From: Treponema sp. UBA7590
Lineage (GTDB): Bacteria > Spirochaetota > Spirochaetia > Treponematales > Treponemataceae
Reading direction: 5' to 3'
Length of the DNA stretch: 19,686 nucleotides
NCBI GenBank assembly: GCA_002478955.1
Contig: DLKK01000077.1
Coordinates: forward strand, 1 to 19,686
A model generated the notes under the pieces. The model made no database searches. It was not told where the DNA came from and saw only the letters and a list, made by a program, of their open reading frames with translations. Both the position numbers and the translations under genes were made by a program. Of this stretch, positions 1 to 8,584 are shown one piece after another; positions within the stretch are counted from its first letter, which is position 1, and each line of letters opens with the position of its first letter.

Positions 1-60
1 AGCGCGAGCGCAGCCCCGGAAAGCACGACGTCATAGGGCGCAGAGCGCACTATGACGGAC
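1..60. repeat. GC-rich palindromic element at left edge
   Basis: This stretch is much richer in G and C than the flanking DNA. It contains an imperfect inverted repeat at 29-57. The outer 8-base arms are CGTCATAG and CTATGACG, then there is one mismatch, then a GCGC/GCGC inner stem with a three-base loop AGA. A related GCGC-GA-GCGC motif lies at 2-11, so the core appears twice. No T-run follows the hairpin on either strand, so it is not a standard Rho-independent terminator, although it lies just past the end of the small gene at 80-454. It could be one copy of a dispersed intergenic repeat, cut by the window edge. That is inference, because only one copy is visible here. Confidence 0.4.
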
Positions 61-79
61 CGCCATGATTATTCTTTAA

Positions 80-454
80 CTATTCAGTTTTATCGGAAGG
101 AGTTTCGGTGGTTTCTGGAGTTTCTGGCTCTTCACCGAGGGCTTTTAATTTTTCCTGGCGCGACTGGATTTCTTTTTCGATTTCTTTTATTGCGCCGGTT
201 ATTTTTACGACATCTTCGTCTGTGGCTGAAAGCGTGGCTGTATTGTCTGTAATGAATTTTTCAAAGGCTAGCTGACCGAGCTTTCGGATTTCATCTTTCT
301 TTTTTGATTCAAACTGGCGGATTTCGATGCGGATTACGCTCTGATCGCTGAGTTTTCTGACCGCAGTTTCTGTTTTTTGAAACGCTTTTTTTGATGAGGC
401 AACAACTTTGTCCATTCCTGCCTTGAGTTTTTCTTTAAATTCGTTTTTGTCCAT
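80..454 (-). CDS. small coiled-coil protein of unknown function
   Basis: This is a 124-residue soluble protein with no signal peptide or membrane segment, so it is probably cytoplasmic. It is lysine- and glutamate-rich. Residues 1-35 and about 40-110 look like long amphipathic helices with coiled-coil character. The last 15 or so residues are an acidic Pro/Thr/Glu tail. I do not recognise a family. The start is well supported: a GGAGG ribosome-binding site lies about 8 bases before the ATG at 454. It is the last gene of the minus-strand cluster, 90 bases after the PP2C phosphatase gene. A possible promoter lies in that gap, so it may be transcribed both with the cluster and alone. A structural or chaperone-like role is possible but unsupported. 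Confidence 0.75.
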   Translation of the reverse strand: MDKNEFKEKLKAGMDKVVASSKKAFQKTETAVRKLSDQSVIRIEIRQFESKKKDEIRKLGQLAFEKFITDNTATLSATDEDVVKITGAIKEIEKEIQSRQEKLKALGEEPETPETTETPSDKTE

Positions 455-484
455 GTTTTTGCCTCCGAAAATTGTTATATTTTT

Positions 485-513
485 AATATAATCCTGTTTT
501 TAAGTTTTTTAAA
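485..513 (-). promoter_or_regulatory. candidate promoter for the small coiled-coil gene
   Basis: Read on the minus strand, TTTAAA (508-513) is followed after 17 bases by TATATT (485-490), about 30 bases before the start codon at 454. The spacing and the -10 box fit a sigma-70 type promoter. The -35 box is weak, and the whole gap is AT-rich, so chance matches are likely. Confidence 0.3.
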
Positions 514-544
514 CTTTTTTTTTCTGTTTTTGATGATTTTTTTA

Positions 545-3500
545 TCAGTTGCGCTGAAGGCAAACTATTGTAAGATCATCCTCCTGTGAATCTTCCTTTA
601 TGCATGAATAAAAGACATTGTTCGGATTTTTGGGTTTTCGCACCGGGCGGCCATGGAAACTTTCCTGGGTCGGAGGAACTGCGTATTCTTTATAGAGTGA
701 GAAATATTTTTTTAGGAATCCGTCGATGGCGACATCCACTTCGACAAGATCTTTTACTGTAGCGGAAGTTGGCTTGTAAAGGCGGAAAAGTTTTTCGAGA
801 GAGGCAAGTGCCAATGTGACTTCCTCTACTGTTCCCTGACAATTTGTAAAATCAAATTCAAGAATTTCGCCGGCTGAAGGATTATCTTTTTTGGTGAGAA
901 TATATTTCTTTTTCTGGAAAACTGCCTCGATTATCTCGTAGATGCGTTTTTCGCCGAATTCTTCCCTTTCGGCTTCGAATTCCGGGTTTCCGTATTCATC
1001 GCAGATTTGCTCGCCGTTCGAATCTGTCTTGGGTTTCAGAACTGCCGCAAAATCTGGTGTGCGTATGACTCTTCCGTTTTCTTCTATTCCGTCGGTGTAA
1101 AGAATCAGGACATCTTTCTGATTTAGTTTTGTCTGTTCAACTTTGAATCCGCCTTTCAGCTCAAGCATAAAATTCGGAAATGGCCCTGCTGCTGGAGTTT
1201 CCGCAAGCTCGATTTTCTTGATTGATTCAGTTGAATTCTCGTAGATGCGTACAAAACGGTCGCCGGCGTGACACATGAAAATATCGCCTGTTTTTGAATC
1301 ATATAAGGAAACTATCATAGCAACGAATTTTCCCTTTATGTTCAGCGATTCAAGAAAACCGTTGACTTTATAAATGAAATCCTCAAGTTTTGTGCCATTT
1401 TTCTGGTAGGACCAGCTTTCAAAATATTTTTTGTAAAGAGTTGCAACTATTGTGACTAGAATTCCAGCTGGAGCCGCATGCCCGGAAGCGTCGCATTTTA
1501 TAAGGACGTACCAGCGCTCATCAAGTTTCTTGAAGTCAAAATAGTCGCCGGATGCGCCGGACGCGCCTTTGTAATATGCGAATTCTGAAATATTCTTGTC
1601 TGAAATGCGGGAAATATTCTGCTTGAAATTGCCCGAAAGCGGTTCAAGAGAAACCATCGCCTGCTGGATTGGAGTCGCCTCGTTTGCCTGGAGATTAAGT
1701 TCGCGTTCGTTGTAGCCCAAATCTTTTTTCATACGGTTCACAGAATCGCCTAGGCGGCCAATCTCGTTGTTCGGCAAATCTGTTATGTCACCGGCAAGAA
1801 GGCGTTCCTTGTCGTTTTCCTCTGAAATTTCGGTGACAGTTTTTTCAAGCAGTTGGATAGGGCGGACAATTCTGCCGGCAAAAAGGTTTGCGCCAAGAAT
1901 TCCCAGGACAATTGCAATTGCAGAAAGCACAAGGACTATGTAAAAAATGTTCCGGGTGGCGTTATCCACATCGCGGATAAGAGAATCTGTGTTCACTTTT
2001 AGGAAAAGAATTCCGTGGACATACTGATTTTTCTGGTCAGATGCGCCTGCCGAGTAAAGAACCGGACGGTAAAACAGATATTCTGTCACATTGCGGTTAA
2101 ATTTTTCATCATTGTAAGACGGAACTGAATCCGAGCCTTTTTCAGAAAGCGCAAGAAGCTGGCGTTGAATTTCGCTGCGGTAACCAGCGTTCAAATTTGA
2201 AATCTCCATGCGGCGGGAATTCGTCGCCCCGGAAATCTCGGAATTTAGCCCGGCGATTTTTTCTTCTGTTTTTCCGCATAGTTCGTAGGCTTCAAGGTTC
2301 AGTTCTGAACAACGCTGAAGAATCTCCTGCTCAAGCTCCTGCGCGGACGAGAATTTTGAGACGCCCGGAATTATCGTCTTGCGCGCGCTGAGCCTGTCAA
2401 CCTTTGAAGTAATATTCGCATCGTTGGAAGCCCATACGTAAAGCACAGAATTTTTTTCATCATTATTTTCATTGATTTCATTGTTGCCGGAAGAATTTTT
2501 CTGCGGCGCATAATTTTTTGCAGGTCCGCCGGTGATTGTAAGAAATTCAGCCTCGGAAAGCGATGACATCTGGTTCAGCAAATCGTTGAATTCCATTGTG
2601 TTTTCATCCGCATTCTGAAGATAAGTCCTTGCGCCGGTAAAAACAGAGGAAAGCAGAACATTCACGCGGTCGTGCAAACCTTTTGAAAGAGTCCTCTCCT
2701 GCCCTTTTATCATCGTAAATCCAAGACTCAGGGAAATGACAATTATAATTGCGACAACGAGTGAAATCGCAAATCCCGCAAGAGAAGTTTTCAGGCTGCC
2801 ATTTCTTCTTCTTTCTTTTTTTGATTTTTGGAACTGTAGCATAAGACCTCCCGATTCAAGCTGAATGACAATTCTTTTAGCTGAACAAATTTCTGCATAA
2901 TTCTTAAAAAATGAAATTCCGAACACGAAAATTGCCACAACAAGCAAAATTCCTGCGATAAAAAGCACAATGTAACCAACAAAAACCGAATGCGCATATT
3001 TTTTTTCAACGGCTTTCCAGGACGGAACATATTCATATTCATTTTCAATCTGAACAGTTCCGTTCGGGCTGATTTTAAGGGCTTTCGTTTTTGTAAAGGA
3101 AATTCCGCGGGTTGAATGGACAACGCCGACAAAATATGATCCCTCATCAAGCTCGTGGCCAAGATTTATTCCGGAGATTTTTGAATTTGAAACACTGAAA
3201 TCCTGAACATCTTTTGAGGCTACAAAATCGTAAGGTGGTTTTCCGTCTGAATCAACAATGACTGAGCGGACTGTTCCATCGTACGCAAAATCGTTTCCGG
3301 AAAGTTCAATTGTAATATCGCCGAATGAAGAAACATTTTCCTTGATTGAAGAAATGTATGTGTGCGGCACATATTTGTTCAAAAGAACTGGAATATTTTT
3401 TGGCTCGCCAACGAATCCAGCCTCATCAACAGCAGCAACAGAAAGAATGTAAAGACCGTTTCGCTGGTTCTTGAACGCAAAAACCGGATTTTTATAGACC

Positions 3501-5347
3501 GCGCCGGAAAGTTTTATTTTCCGCTGGAAAGATTTTTCATCTGCGCCCAGTATTTTTTCCGCATAATTTTTTAGTTCTTCCTCAGAAACTTTTGTCCTGT
3601 TTTTTGAAGTTACCGAAAATTTTGCAGGAATTTCGGCAATTTTTGAAAGACCGTAGGAATAACCTTTTATGTCGTCATCCAGAAAATCAGGATGCCACCG
3701 CACAATTCCCGAATTTGAAGAAAGAAAACCGGCGCTGTCCGTTTCAAGCGGCTCAAAAACAACTTGTCTTGGCGGCGTCAAATCCAAATAATATTCTGCA
3801 GAACTGATTTTTGACCAATTTCCGGCATTGTCAAGAACGCAAACCTTCAAATACCAGTAGCCTTCTTTTTCCGCGGAAAGCTGAAGAACCTGACTATCAG
3901 AAAGCGATTTTTTTTCAAGCGGAGGTTTTTCTTCATCATCTTGTGACCAGCTGAAAGTATATCCCTGAATTCCTGAAATATCATACGGTAATTTTATTTT
4001 AAACGAAACGCGCCTGTTTTTTGAGCGGAACGTGGAATTTGCGCCCTGGCGTTCGGAAATTATCGTGGCGGCGGAAACTTCTTTGTCCGGCTCAAGCGAC
4101 ATTATCCTGTTTTCCGCAAAAGCCCCGGAAGTTTCCGTTGAATTTCTTGCGGAAACGGCAGAATTTTTGCTCTGCCACACAAAACTCAAATCATCGCCAT
4201 TAATCAAAGGAGATGGAAACGTTGAGTCAATTTTCTGCTGGCTAAGGCGGCTTTCTTCCCAGTCAATTTTTTGTTTTTCCGCAAGATAAACCTGCTCGTA
4301 GCCGGAACGATTGTCAAACCAGAAAGCGTAAATTTCATCCTTAAAATCAAAAAGTCCGGCTTTTCGGCAATTTCCTTTTGAAGCAACAACATCAACAGAC
4401 TCAGGAAGAACTTTTCCATCCAGAATCTGCTCGTACCAGATTTCAGAATTTTCAGTTCCGCGCGATTTTCGTTCCCATACAAGATTTATTTTTCCATCCT
4501 TAAACAGAATGAATGGAGCCTGATTATCAAAATCAGAAAAATCGCCTTTCGGAACAGAATCTTTTCCCGTAACTATAACCGGAGAAGCCCAGGAACGGCC
4601 GCCATTTTCAGAATGAGAAACGTAAATCTGGTATGAATTTTTATTTTCCTGCGAAAACTGAGACTGAAAAACCAAAAAATCAGATTTTTCTGAACTGCAC
4701 ATAAACGGCGCAAAAGAATTCGGCATTGAAGAAGCGCCAAAAGTCTCAACAAAAGGTGACCATTTTATCCCGTCATCTGAAACCGAATGAAAAATAAAAA
4801 ATTCGTGGAGCCGGAGCGTTGAATCTGAAATTTTAGATTTTGACGCAAACATCACGAATTTTCCAGAAAAAGAAGCATAAATTCTTGGCGCAAAAAATTC
4901 ACCTTTCGGGACAGAAACCTCTGACTTCTCGAATTCTTCCGAACCACTTCTTAAAACGTAGACGCTCAGCTCTGAATCAGAATTTTGGACAGAAACCGCA
5001 AGCGTTCCATTTTTGGACATTGCCGCAGAATAAATGTCAGGAATCTCCGGACCGGCGTATTCAAAAGGACCTGCAAAGCGGCGCAGAATCTTCCAGTTTC
5101 CGGAAGAATCCAAAAAACGCGCAGAAATCCAGATGTTTTTATCAGATTTGTCAACTTCCTGCCAGAAGGAAAAAGTTTTTTTACCGTTTCCGGCCGTTTT
5201 TGGAAAAACAGAATCTTTTTCGCTTATGGAATGAGCCAAATTCCACCAGAATTTCTCAGCGGAAAACGCGGAAGAAACAAAAATTCCAAAAAAAGAGAAA
5301 ATCAAAATCAATCTGAAGAAATCTAAAAAATTCCGCTTAAATTTCAT
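545..5347 (-). CDS. membrane beta-propeller sensor with HAMP and SpoIIE/PP2C phosphatase
   Basis: This 1600-residue protein probably senses an envelope signal and dephosphorylates a serine/threonine phosphoprotein, classically an anti-sigma-factor antagonist. Residues 1-30 are a signal peptide. The large periplasmic part has sialidase-type Asp boxes at 190-196 (SDDGIKW) and 246-253 (SENGGRSW), which suggests a beta-propeller. Fibronectin/Ig-like segments follow at about 445-760. Membrane segments lie near 788-815, 855-880 and 1134-1158. The 880-1133 stretch would be a second extracytoplasmic sensor. A HAMP linker spans about 1152-1206 (VRP near 1163). The phosphatase domain keeps the metal-binding aspartates D1268 (GDYFD), D1286 (DASGH), D1419 (YTDG) and D1590/D1591 (EDDLT). 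About 170 residues separate the last two motifs, longer than usual. The start overlaps the stop of the upstream TPR gene by 4 bases (ATGA). No partner STAS or anti-sigma gene is in the window, so the target is unknown. Confidence 0.88.
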   Translation of the reverse strand: MKFKRNFLDFFRLILIFSFFGIFVSSAFSAEKFWWNLAHSISEKDSVFPKTAGNGKKTFSFWQEVDKSDKNIWISARFLDSSGNWKILRRFAGPFEYAGPEIPDIYSAAMSKNGTLAVSVQNSDSELSVYVLRSGSEEFEKSEVSVPKGEFFAPRIYASFSGKFVMFASKSKISDSTLRLHEFFIFHSVSDDGIKWSPFVETFGASSMPNSFAPFMCSSEKSDFLVFQSQFSQENKNSYQIYVSHSENGGRSWASPVIVTGKDSVPKGDFSDFDNQAPFILFKDGKINLVWERKSRGTENSEIWYEQILDGKVLPESVDVVASKGNCRKAGLFDFKDEIYAFWFDNRSGYEQVYLAEKQKIDWEESRLSQQKIDSTFPSPLINGDDLSFVWQSKNSAVSARNSTETSGAFAENRIMSLEPDKEVSAATIISERQGANSTFRSKNRRVSFKIKLPYDISGIQGYTFSWSQDDEEKPPLEKKSLSDSQVLQLSAEKEGYWYLKVCVLDNAGNWSKISSAEYYLDLTPPRQVVFEPLETDSAGFLSSNSGIVRWHPDFLDDDIKGYSYGLSKIAEIPAKFSVTSKNRTKVSEEELKNYAEKILGADEKSFQRKIKLSGAVYKNPVFAFKNQRNGLYILSVAAVDEAGFVGEPKNIPVLLNKYVPHTYISSIKENVSSFGDITIELSGNDFAYDGTVRSVIVDSDGKPPYDFVASKDVQDFSVSNSKISGINLGHELDEGSYFVGVVHSTRGISFTKTKALKISPNGTVQIENEYEYVPSWKAVEKKYAHSVFVGYIVLFIAGILLVVAIFVFGISFFKNYAEICSAKRIVIQLESGGLMLQFQKSKKERRRNGSLKTSLAGFAISLVVAIIIVISLSLGFTMIKGQERTLSKGLHDRVNVLLSSVFTGARTYLQNADENTMEFNDLLNQMSSLSEAEFLTITGGPAKNYAPQKNSSGNNEINENNDEKNSVLYVWASNDANITSKVDRLSARKTIIPGVSKFSSAQELEQEILQRCSELNLEAYELCGKTEEKIAGLNSEISGATNSRRMEISNLNAGYRSEIQRQLLALSEKGSDSVPSYNDEKFNRNVTEYLFYRPVLYSAGASDQKNQYVHGILFLKVNTDSLIRDVDNATRNIFYIVLVLSAIAIVLGILGANLFAGRIVRPIQLLEKTVTEISEENDKERLLAGDITDLPNNEIGRLGDSVNRMKKDLGYNERELNLQANEATPIQQAMVSLEPLSGNFKQNISRISDKNISEFAYYKGASGASGDYFDFKKLDERWYVLIKCDASGHAAPAGILVTIVATLYKKYFESWSYQKNGTKLEDFIYKVNGFLESLNIKGKFVAMIVSLYDSKTGDIFMCHAGDRFVRIYENSTESIKKIELAETPAAGPFPNFMLELKGGFKVEQTKLNQKDVLILYTDGIEENGRVIRTPDFAAVLKPKTDSNGEQICDEYGNPEFEAEREEFGEKRIYEIIEAVFQKKKYILTKKDNPSAGEILEFDFTNCQGTVEEVTLALASLEKLFRLYKPTSATVKDLVEVDVAIDGFLKKYFSLYKEYAVPPTQESFHGRPVRKPKNPNNVFYSCIKEDSQEDDLTIVCLQRN

Positions 5348-8300
5348 TGTCCCAAAGCCCTTTCAACGCGATTTTTAAGTTTTGTCAAATTTTCAGTCCT
5401 ATTTGCCGGATTTTTCCACATTCCAGAAATTATCTCTTCCGCCATCTCGTATCGGTTTGAGGAAACAAGCTCGACAATCTCCTGGTATCGGTCAGTATAA
5501 TTTGAATCTCTTGTGTAAATGTTTGTCTTCAAACGCGCGCTGATTTTTGAACGGAGAGATTTAAAGCTCTGGTTCTCATTGTCAATGGAAATCGCCTGGT
5601 TCACTTTTTTGAATGCTTCCTGATAATTTCCGCCCTGAAAAAATCTTTGAGCTTCAGCGGCAAGCTGCTCCGCCTGTTTTTTTACAGCAGGAGCGAGCGG
5701 ACGTTTCTTTTTTCCAAGAGAATATTCAATTTCAAGAATCGTATTTTTCAAGCCCGGATAATCAGGATTTATCTCCGAAAGATCCGAAAGTTCCGCATAA
5801 GCCTGAAGAAGTTTTTCGTTGCCAGAAGAATCTTTTGCCGCAGAAGCAGCGTTATCCTTTGCCTGGGAAACCCGGTTCGCAAAATTTATCTTAAACTGCT
5901 CTGGATCCTGGAACTGTTGGATTTCAAGTCGAAGTTTGTTCGCCGCCATATTCCGAGGAACAAGAGAACGTAAAATTTCCAGAGTCTGCAAAGCCCCGTT
6001 GAATTCTGCGGACGCTTCGGCAGAATTTCCTTTTTTGGAAAATGACTTTCCTTTTTCAAAACTTTGCTTCGCGCTTCTGAGCATCTGTGAAACATCGCGG
6101 TAAAGAGAATCTGAAGGCAAAACTTCGCGGCCATTGTTCGCGTTCAATGCGTTCTCAACAATTTTCATCATATTTTGAATTTCATCGTTCTCGTAATCAA
6201 GAAAAACTACGTTCCAGCGTTCCTGCGCGCGGTTCAAAAGAATCTGAGCCTCGGCATAATTATCATTGTTAAACTCTTTTCCGGCTTCTGCAATAAGATT
6301 GTCAACCTCATTATTGATAATAATTTTCTGCTGTCCGGAAATTTCTTCCAGGAGCTTTTCAATTTTTTTCCGGCTTGCCGCAGCAAGATTTTCATTGTAG
6401 TCAAAGCGCAATGAATCATCATAAAATTCAATCGAACTATTCGCCGCATTTCTTGCCTCGTCAAATTTTTTCTGACGGAAGAATTTTTGTGCCGCCTCAA
6501 AATTTTTATCGCCATCCAGAATGTTTTTATCAGAATTTTTAACAAGAAAATTCGCTTCATCCAGAGACTTTTTAAGCTCATCGGAACAATTTTCAAGTTT
6601 TTCAATGCTTGATTTTATTGACAGAACCGAATCCTCGTAATTTTTCTCATAAAAATCGGTCACTTTTTCCAGCCCGAATTTCAAAGATTTTTTTCCGCCT
6701 TCAACATATTTCTGCAAAACCAGAATTTCCTGAGCCGCATTTCTGGAAAAACGCCTTCGCATTCCGTCAACGACAGTTCCTTCAAGATTCTGCGCAATTT
6801 CCAGCCGCGACTTTTCCGCATTTTTTTCAAACTGAAGCCCCGCGAGCGCGTAAAATTCAGCGCCTCTTTTGTAAAGTTCGTTCTCAATATCAAAACAATA
6901 ATCGTTCAGCGCAAAAATGTAATCGTTGTAGGTTTCACCGATTTTTTCCCAGACAAGAATTTTATCTTCAATCTGGACGCCGCTGGTCGCATTTTGATTT
7001 TGCGGCAAGGAATTTTCCGCAACAGAAGAATTTTGTTTTTCAAGAAGATTTCTATAATTTTCGCTCCAGTCAGATTTTTTTGGAGAATTTTCATTTATCT
7101 GATTTTTAACAGAATCTATCTCAGAGACAACGGAAAGCAAAGATAAAATATAAGAATTTTCAGAATAAGCGGAATCCGCGGCATTTTCTGGCGGAAGAAT
7201 TTTGTCCGCGCCGGATTTTGTCTCCGCGATTTTTATGACATCGTCAACAAAACTTTCCGAATAAAACGCGACATTTTCAAGATATTCAACTGAAATCTCA
7301 AAATTTTTATATGGAACCTGAAAATCTTTTCCATCACGTTTTTTCAAAAGTGAATAAAGCGAATTTATTTCGCGTGAATTTTTTCCGAAAAGCCCGATTT
7401 TCAGAAGTTCAGATTTTTCAGGAAGAATTTTGCTTTGCCGGAAGCTTTGGACTGCGCTTTTTTCTGCAAATCGAACTGAAAGATTGTTCAGAAGCACAAC
7501 CGAAGATGATTTCATATTTTCAATGTTCACGTTGAAAACCGCATCCATAACGCCAAGAATTCCGTGGTCTGCGCCGGGCATTTCGTTCCAACCGAAAACT
7601 GCGCCGCACGCAAGTCCCGGATATTCCTCGCCGTGCCCGACATAATTTTCGCCATCATCTGTTTTTCTGCCTTTTTTATTTTTTTCCGCAATTTTTTTCA
7701 ACGCCACAGAATCTTTTTCCAGCAAAAGCCCCAAATCCGCAACAGAATTCCTTAGCGTGGCATATTCTGAAAAAACTGATTTCACAGCCATAAGCGAAGA
7801 ATGTGCAATCACCGTATTTTCAGAATTAAGCGCGTTTATGTAGGACGCCCTTGCGTTTTCAAGGCGCACAAGAATTCCGTCGAAAAATTCAAGATTTTTT
7901 TTGATTTCTTTTACCGAAGAATCAATTTCAGCACTGATTTTTTCTTTTCCAAACTCAGCAATGAAATTTTCGTGGAGAATTTCCAGCCCTTCCGCAGCTT
8001 TTCTTATTGCCTCTGAATATTTTTCCTCATGAATAAGCTTTTCTGTCTTATTTTGAATTGCACTGTACTGACGGATAGAAACAAGATAATTCGTGTCTTT
8101 TACAATATCCAGACGTTTATCGTTCGGATTAAATTCCAGCGCAAGAATTTCCTGGGTCAGTTTTTTTATGCGCCCGTCAACAATTTCCGTGTCCTCTTCC
8201 GAGCTGTTTTTGATTAAACTGATAAGCTCATTCGCAAGCTCGGAATAAAGTTTCCTAGACTTCAGTATTTTTTTATATCTTCGCTGAACCGCATCGAATT

Positions 8301-8487
8301 CCTGCGGATTTTCCTCAAGATATTTATTCAAATCAACAAGCGCCTGCTGAAAATTCCGTTCGTTAGGCTCATCAATGATTTTATCGATTTCGTGCAAAGT
8401 CATTGTCTTTTCCTGCGAAAAAAACTGGTTTGCAAAAAGAGAGAAAATTGTTATAAAAAGCACGAGAATCTTCTGGTTTTTCATCAT
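5344..8487 (-). CDS. very large exported TPR-repeat protein
   Basis: This protein has about 1047 residues. It begins with a signal peptide (MMKNQ, a long hydrophobic core, then a probable cleavage near FFSQ), so it is periplasmic or envelope-associated. Most of it is charged and helical. TPR-like helix pairs, with the pattern of a residue run followed by YxEA, are visible near 660-690, 730-757, 800-835 and 935-970. A glycine-rich, non-helical island lies near 280-315 and breaks the pattern. The chosen ATG at 8487 begins a standard signal peptide. An in-frame GTG at 8520 would add 11 residues ahead of it, and neither start has a clear ribosome-binding site. The stop overlaps the start of the phosphatase gene by 4 bases, which implies translational coupling and a shared pathway. 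It may be a scaffold presenting a ligand to the sensor's periplasmic part. That role is inference. Confidence 0.85.
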   Translation of the reverse strand: MMKNQKILVLFITIFSLFANQFFSQEKTMTLHEIDKIIDEPNERNFQQALVDLNKYLEENPQEFDAVQRRYKKILKSRKLYSELANELISLIKNSSEEDTEIVDGRIKKLTQEILALEFNPNDKRLDIVKDTNYLVSIRQYSAIQNKTEKLIHEEKYSEAIRKAAEGLEILHENFIAEFGKEKISAEIDSSVKEIKKNLEFFDGILVRLENARASYINALNSENTVIAHSSLMAVKSVFSEYATLRNSVADLGLLLEKDSVALKKIAEKNKKGRKTDDGENYVGHGEEYPGLACGAVFGWNEMPGADHGILGVMDAVFNVNIENMKSSSVVLLNNLSVRFAEKSAVQSFRQSKILPEKSELLKIGLFGKNSREINSLYSLLKKRDGKDFQVPYKNFEISVEYLENVAFYSESFVDDVIKIAETKSGADKILPPENAADSAYSENSYILSLLSVVSEIDSVKNQINENSPKKSDWSENYRNLLEKQNSSVAENSLPQNQNATSGVQIEDKILVWEKIGETYNDYIFALNDYCFDIENELYKRGAEFYALAGLQFEKNAEKSRLEIAQNLEGTVVDGMRRRFSRNAAQEILVLQKYVEGGKKSLKFGLEKVTDFYEKNYEDSVLSIKSSIEKLENCSDELKKSLDEANFLVKNSDKNILDGDKNFEAAQKFFRQKKFDEARNAANSSIEFYDDSLRFDYNENLAAASRKKIEKLLEEISGQQKIIINNEVDNLIAEAGKEFNNDNYAEAQILLNRAQERWNVVFLDYENDEIQNMMKIVENALNANNGREVLPSDSLYRDVSQMLRSAKQSFEKGKSFSKKGNSAEASAEFNGALQTLEILRSLVPRNMAANKLRLEIQQFQDPEQFKINFANRVSQAKDNAASAAKDSSGNEKLLQAYAELSDLSEINPDYPGLKNTILEIEYSLGKKKRPLAPAVKKQAEQLAAEAQRFFQGGNYQEAFKKVNQAISIDNENQSFKSLRSKISARLKTNIYTRDSNYTDRYQEIVELVSSNRYEMAEEIISGMWKNPANRTENLTKLKNRVERALGQ

Positions 8488-8520
8488 AAAAAAGTACATT
8501 GCAAAAGCGCAAATGTCCAC

Positions 8521-8584
8521 AATTTCTTTTTCGGTATATATTCTAATGAGTTAAGAAAAAAAATCCGAACAATAAAGTAACAAA
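8521..8584. promoter_or_regulatory. divergent intergenic region between TPR and UPF0164 genes
   Basis: These 64 bases separate two divergently read genes and must supply promoters for both. On the plus strand a TATATT box at 8537-8542 lies about 42 bases before the ATG at 8585, but I cannot see a convincing -35 box at the right spacing. On the minus strand TATATA-like bases overlap the same site. Neither gene has a clear Shine-Dalgarno sequence. Confidence 0.3.

Noticed and set aside
497..524. AAGTTT/AAACTT hairpin followed by T-run on the plus strand
   Set aside because: It looks like a plus-strand terminator, but no plus-strand gene precedes it, the stem is only A/T, and the gap is generally AT-rich.
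4840..5316. A 158-residue open frame on the plus strand opposite the propeller-PP2C gene
   Set aside because: The translation is Gln/Lys/Arg-rich without domain features, and the opposite strand encodes a clear signal peptide and Asp boxes.
545..8487. Many copies of TTTTCCGC and similar octamers on the plus strand
   Set aside because: These are codon runs for Ala-Glu-Lys in the minus-strand genes, with irregular spacing, so they are not a repeat family or binding sites.
8488..8520. Upstream GTG start for the large TPR protein
   Set aside because: It would place 11 residues before a normal signal peptide, and there is no stronger ribosome-binding site. It cannot be fully excluded.
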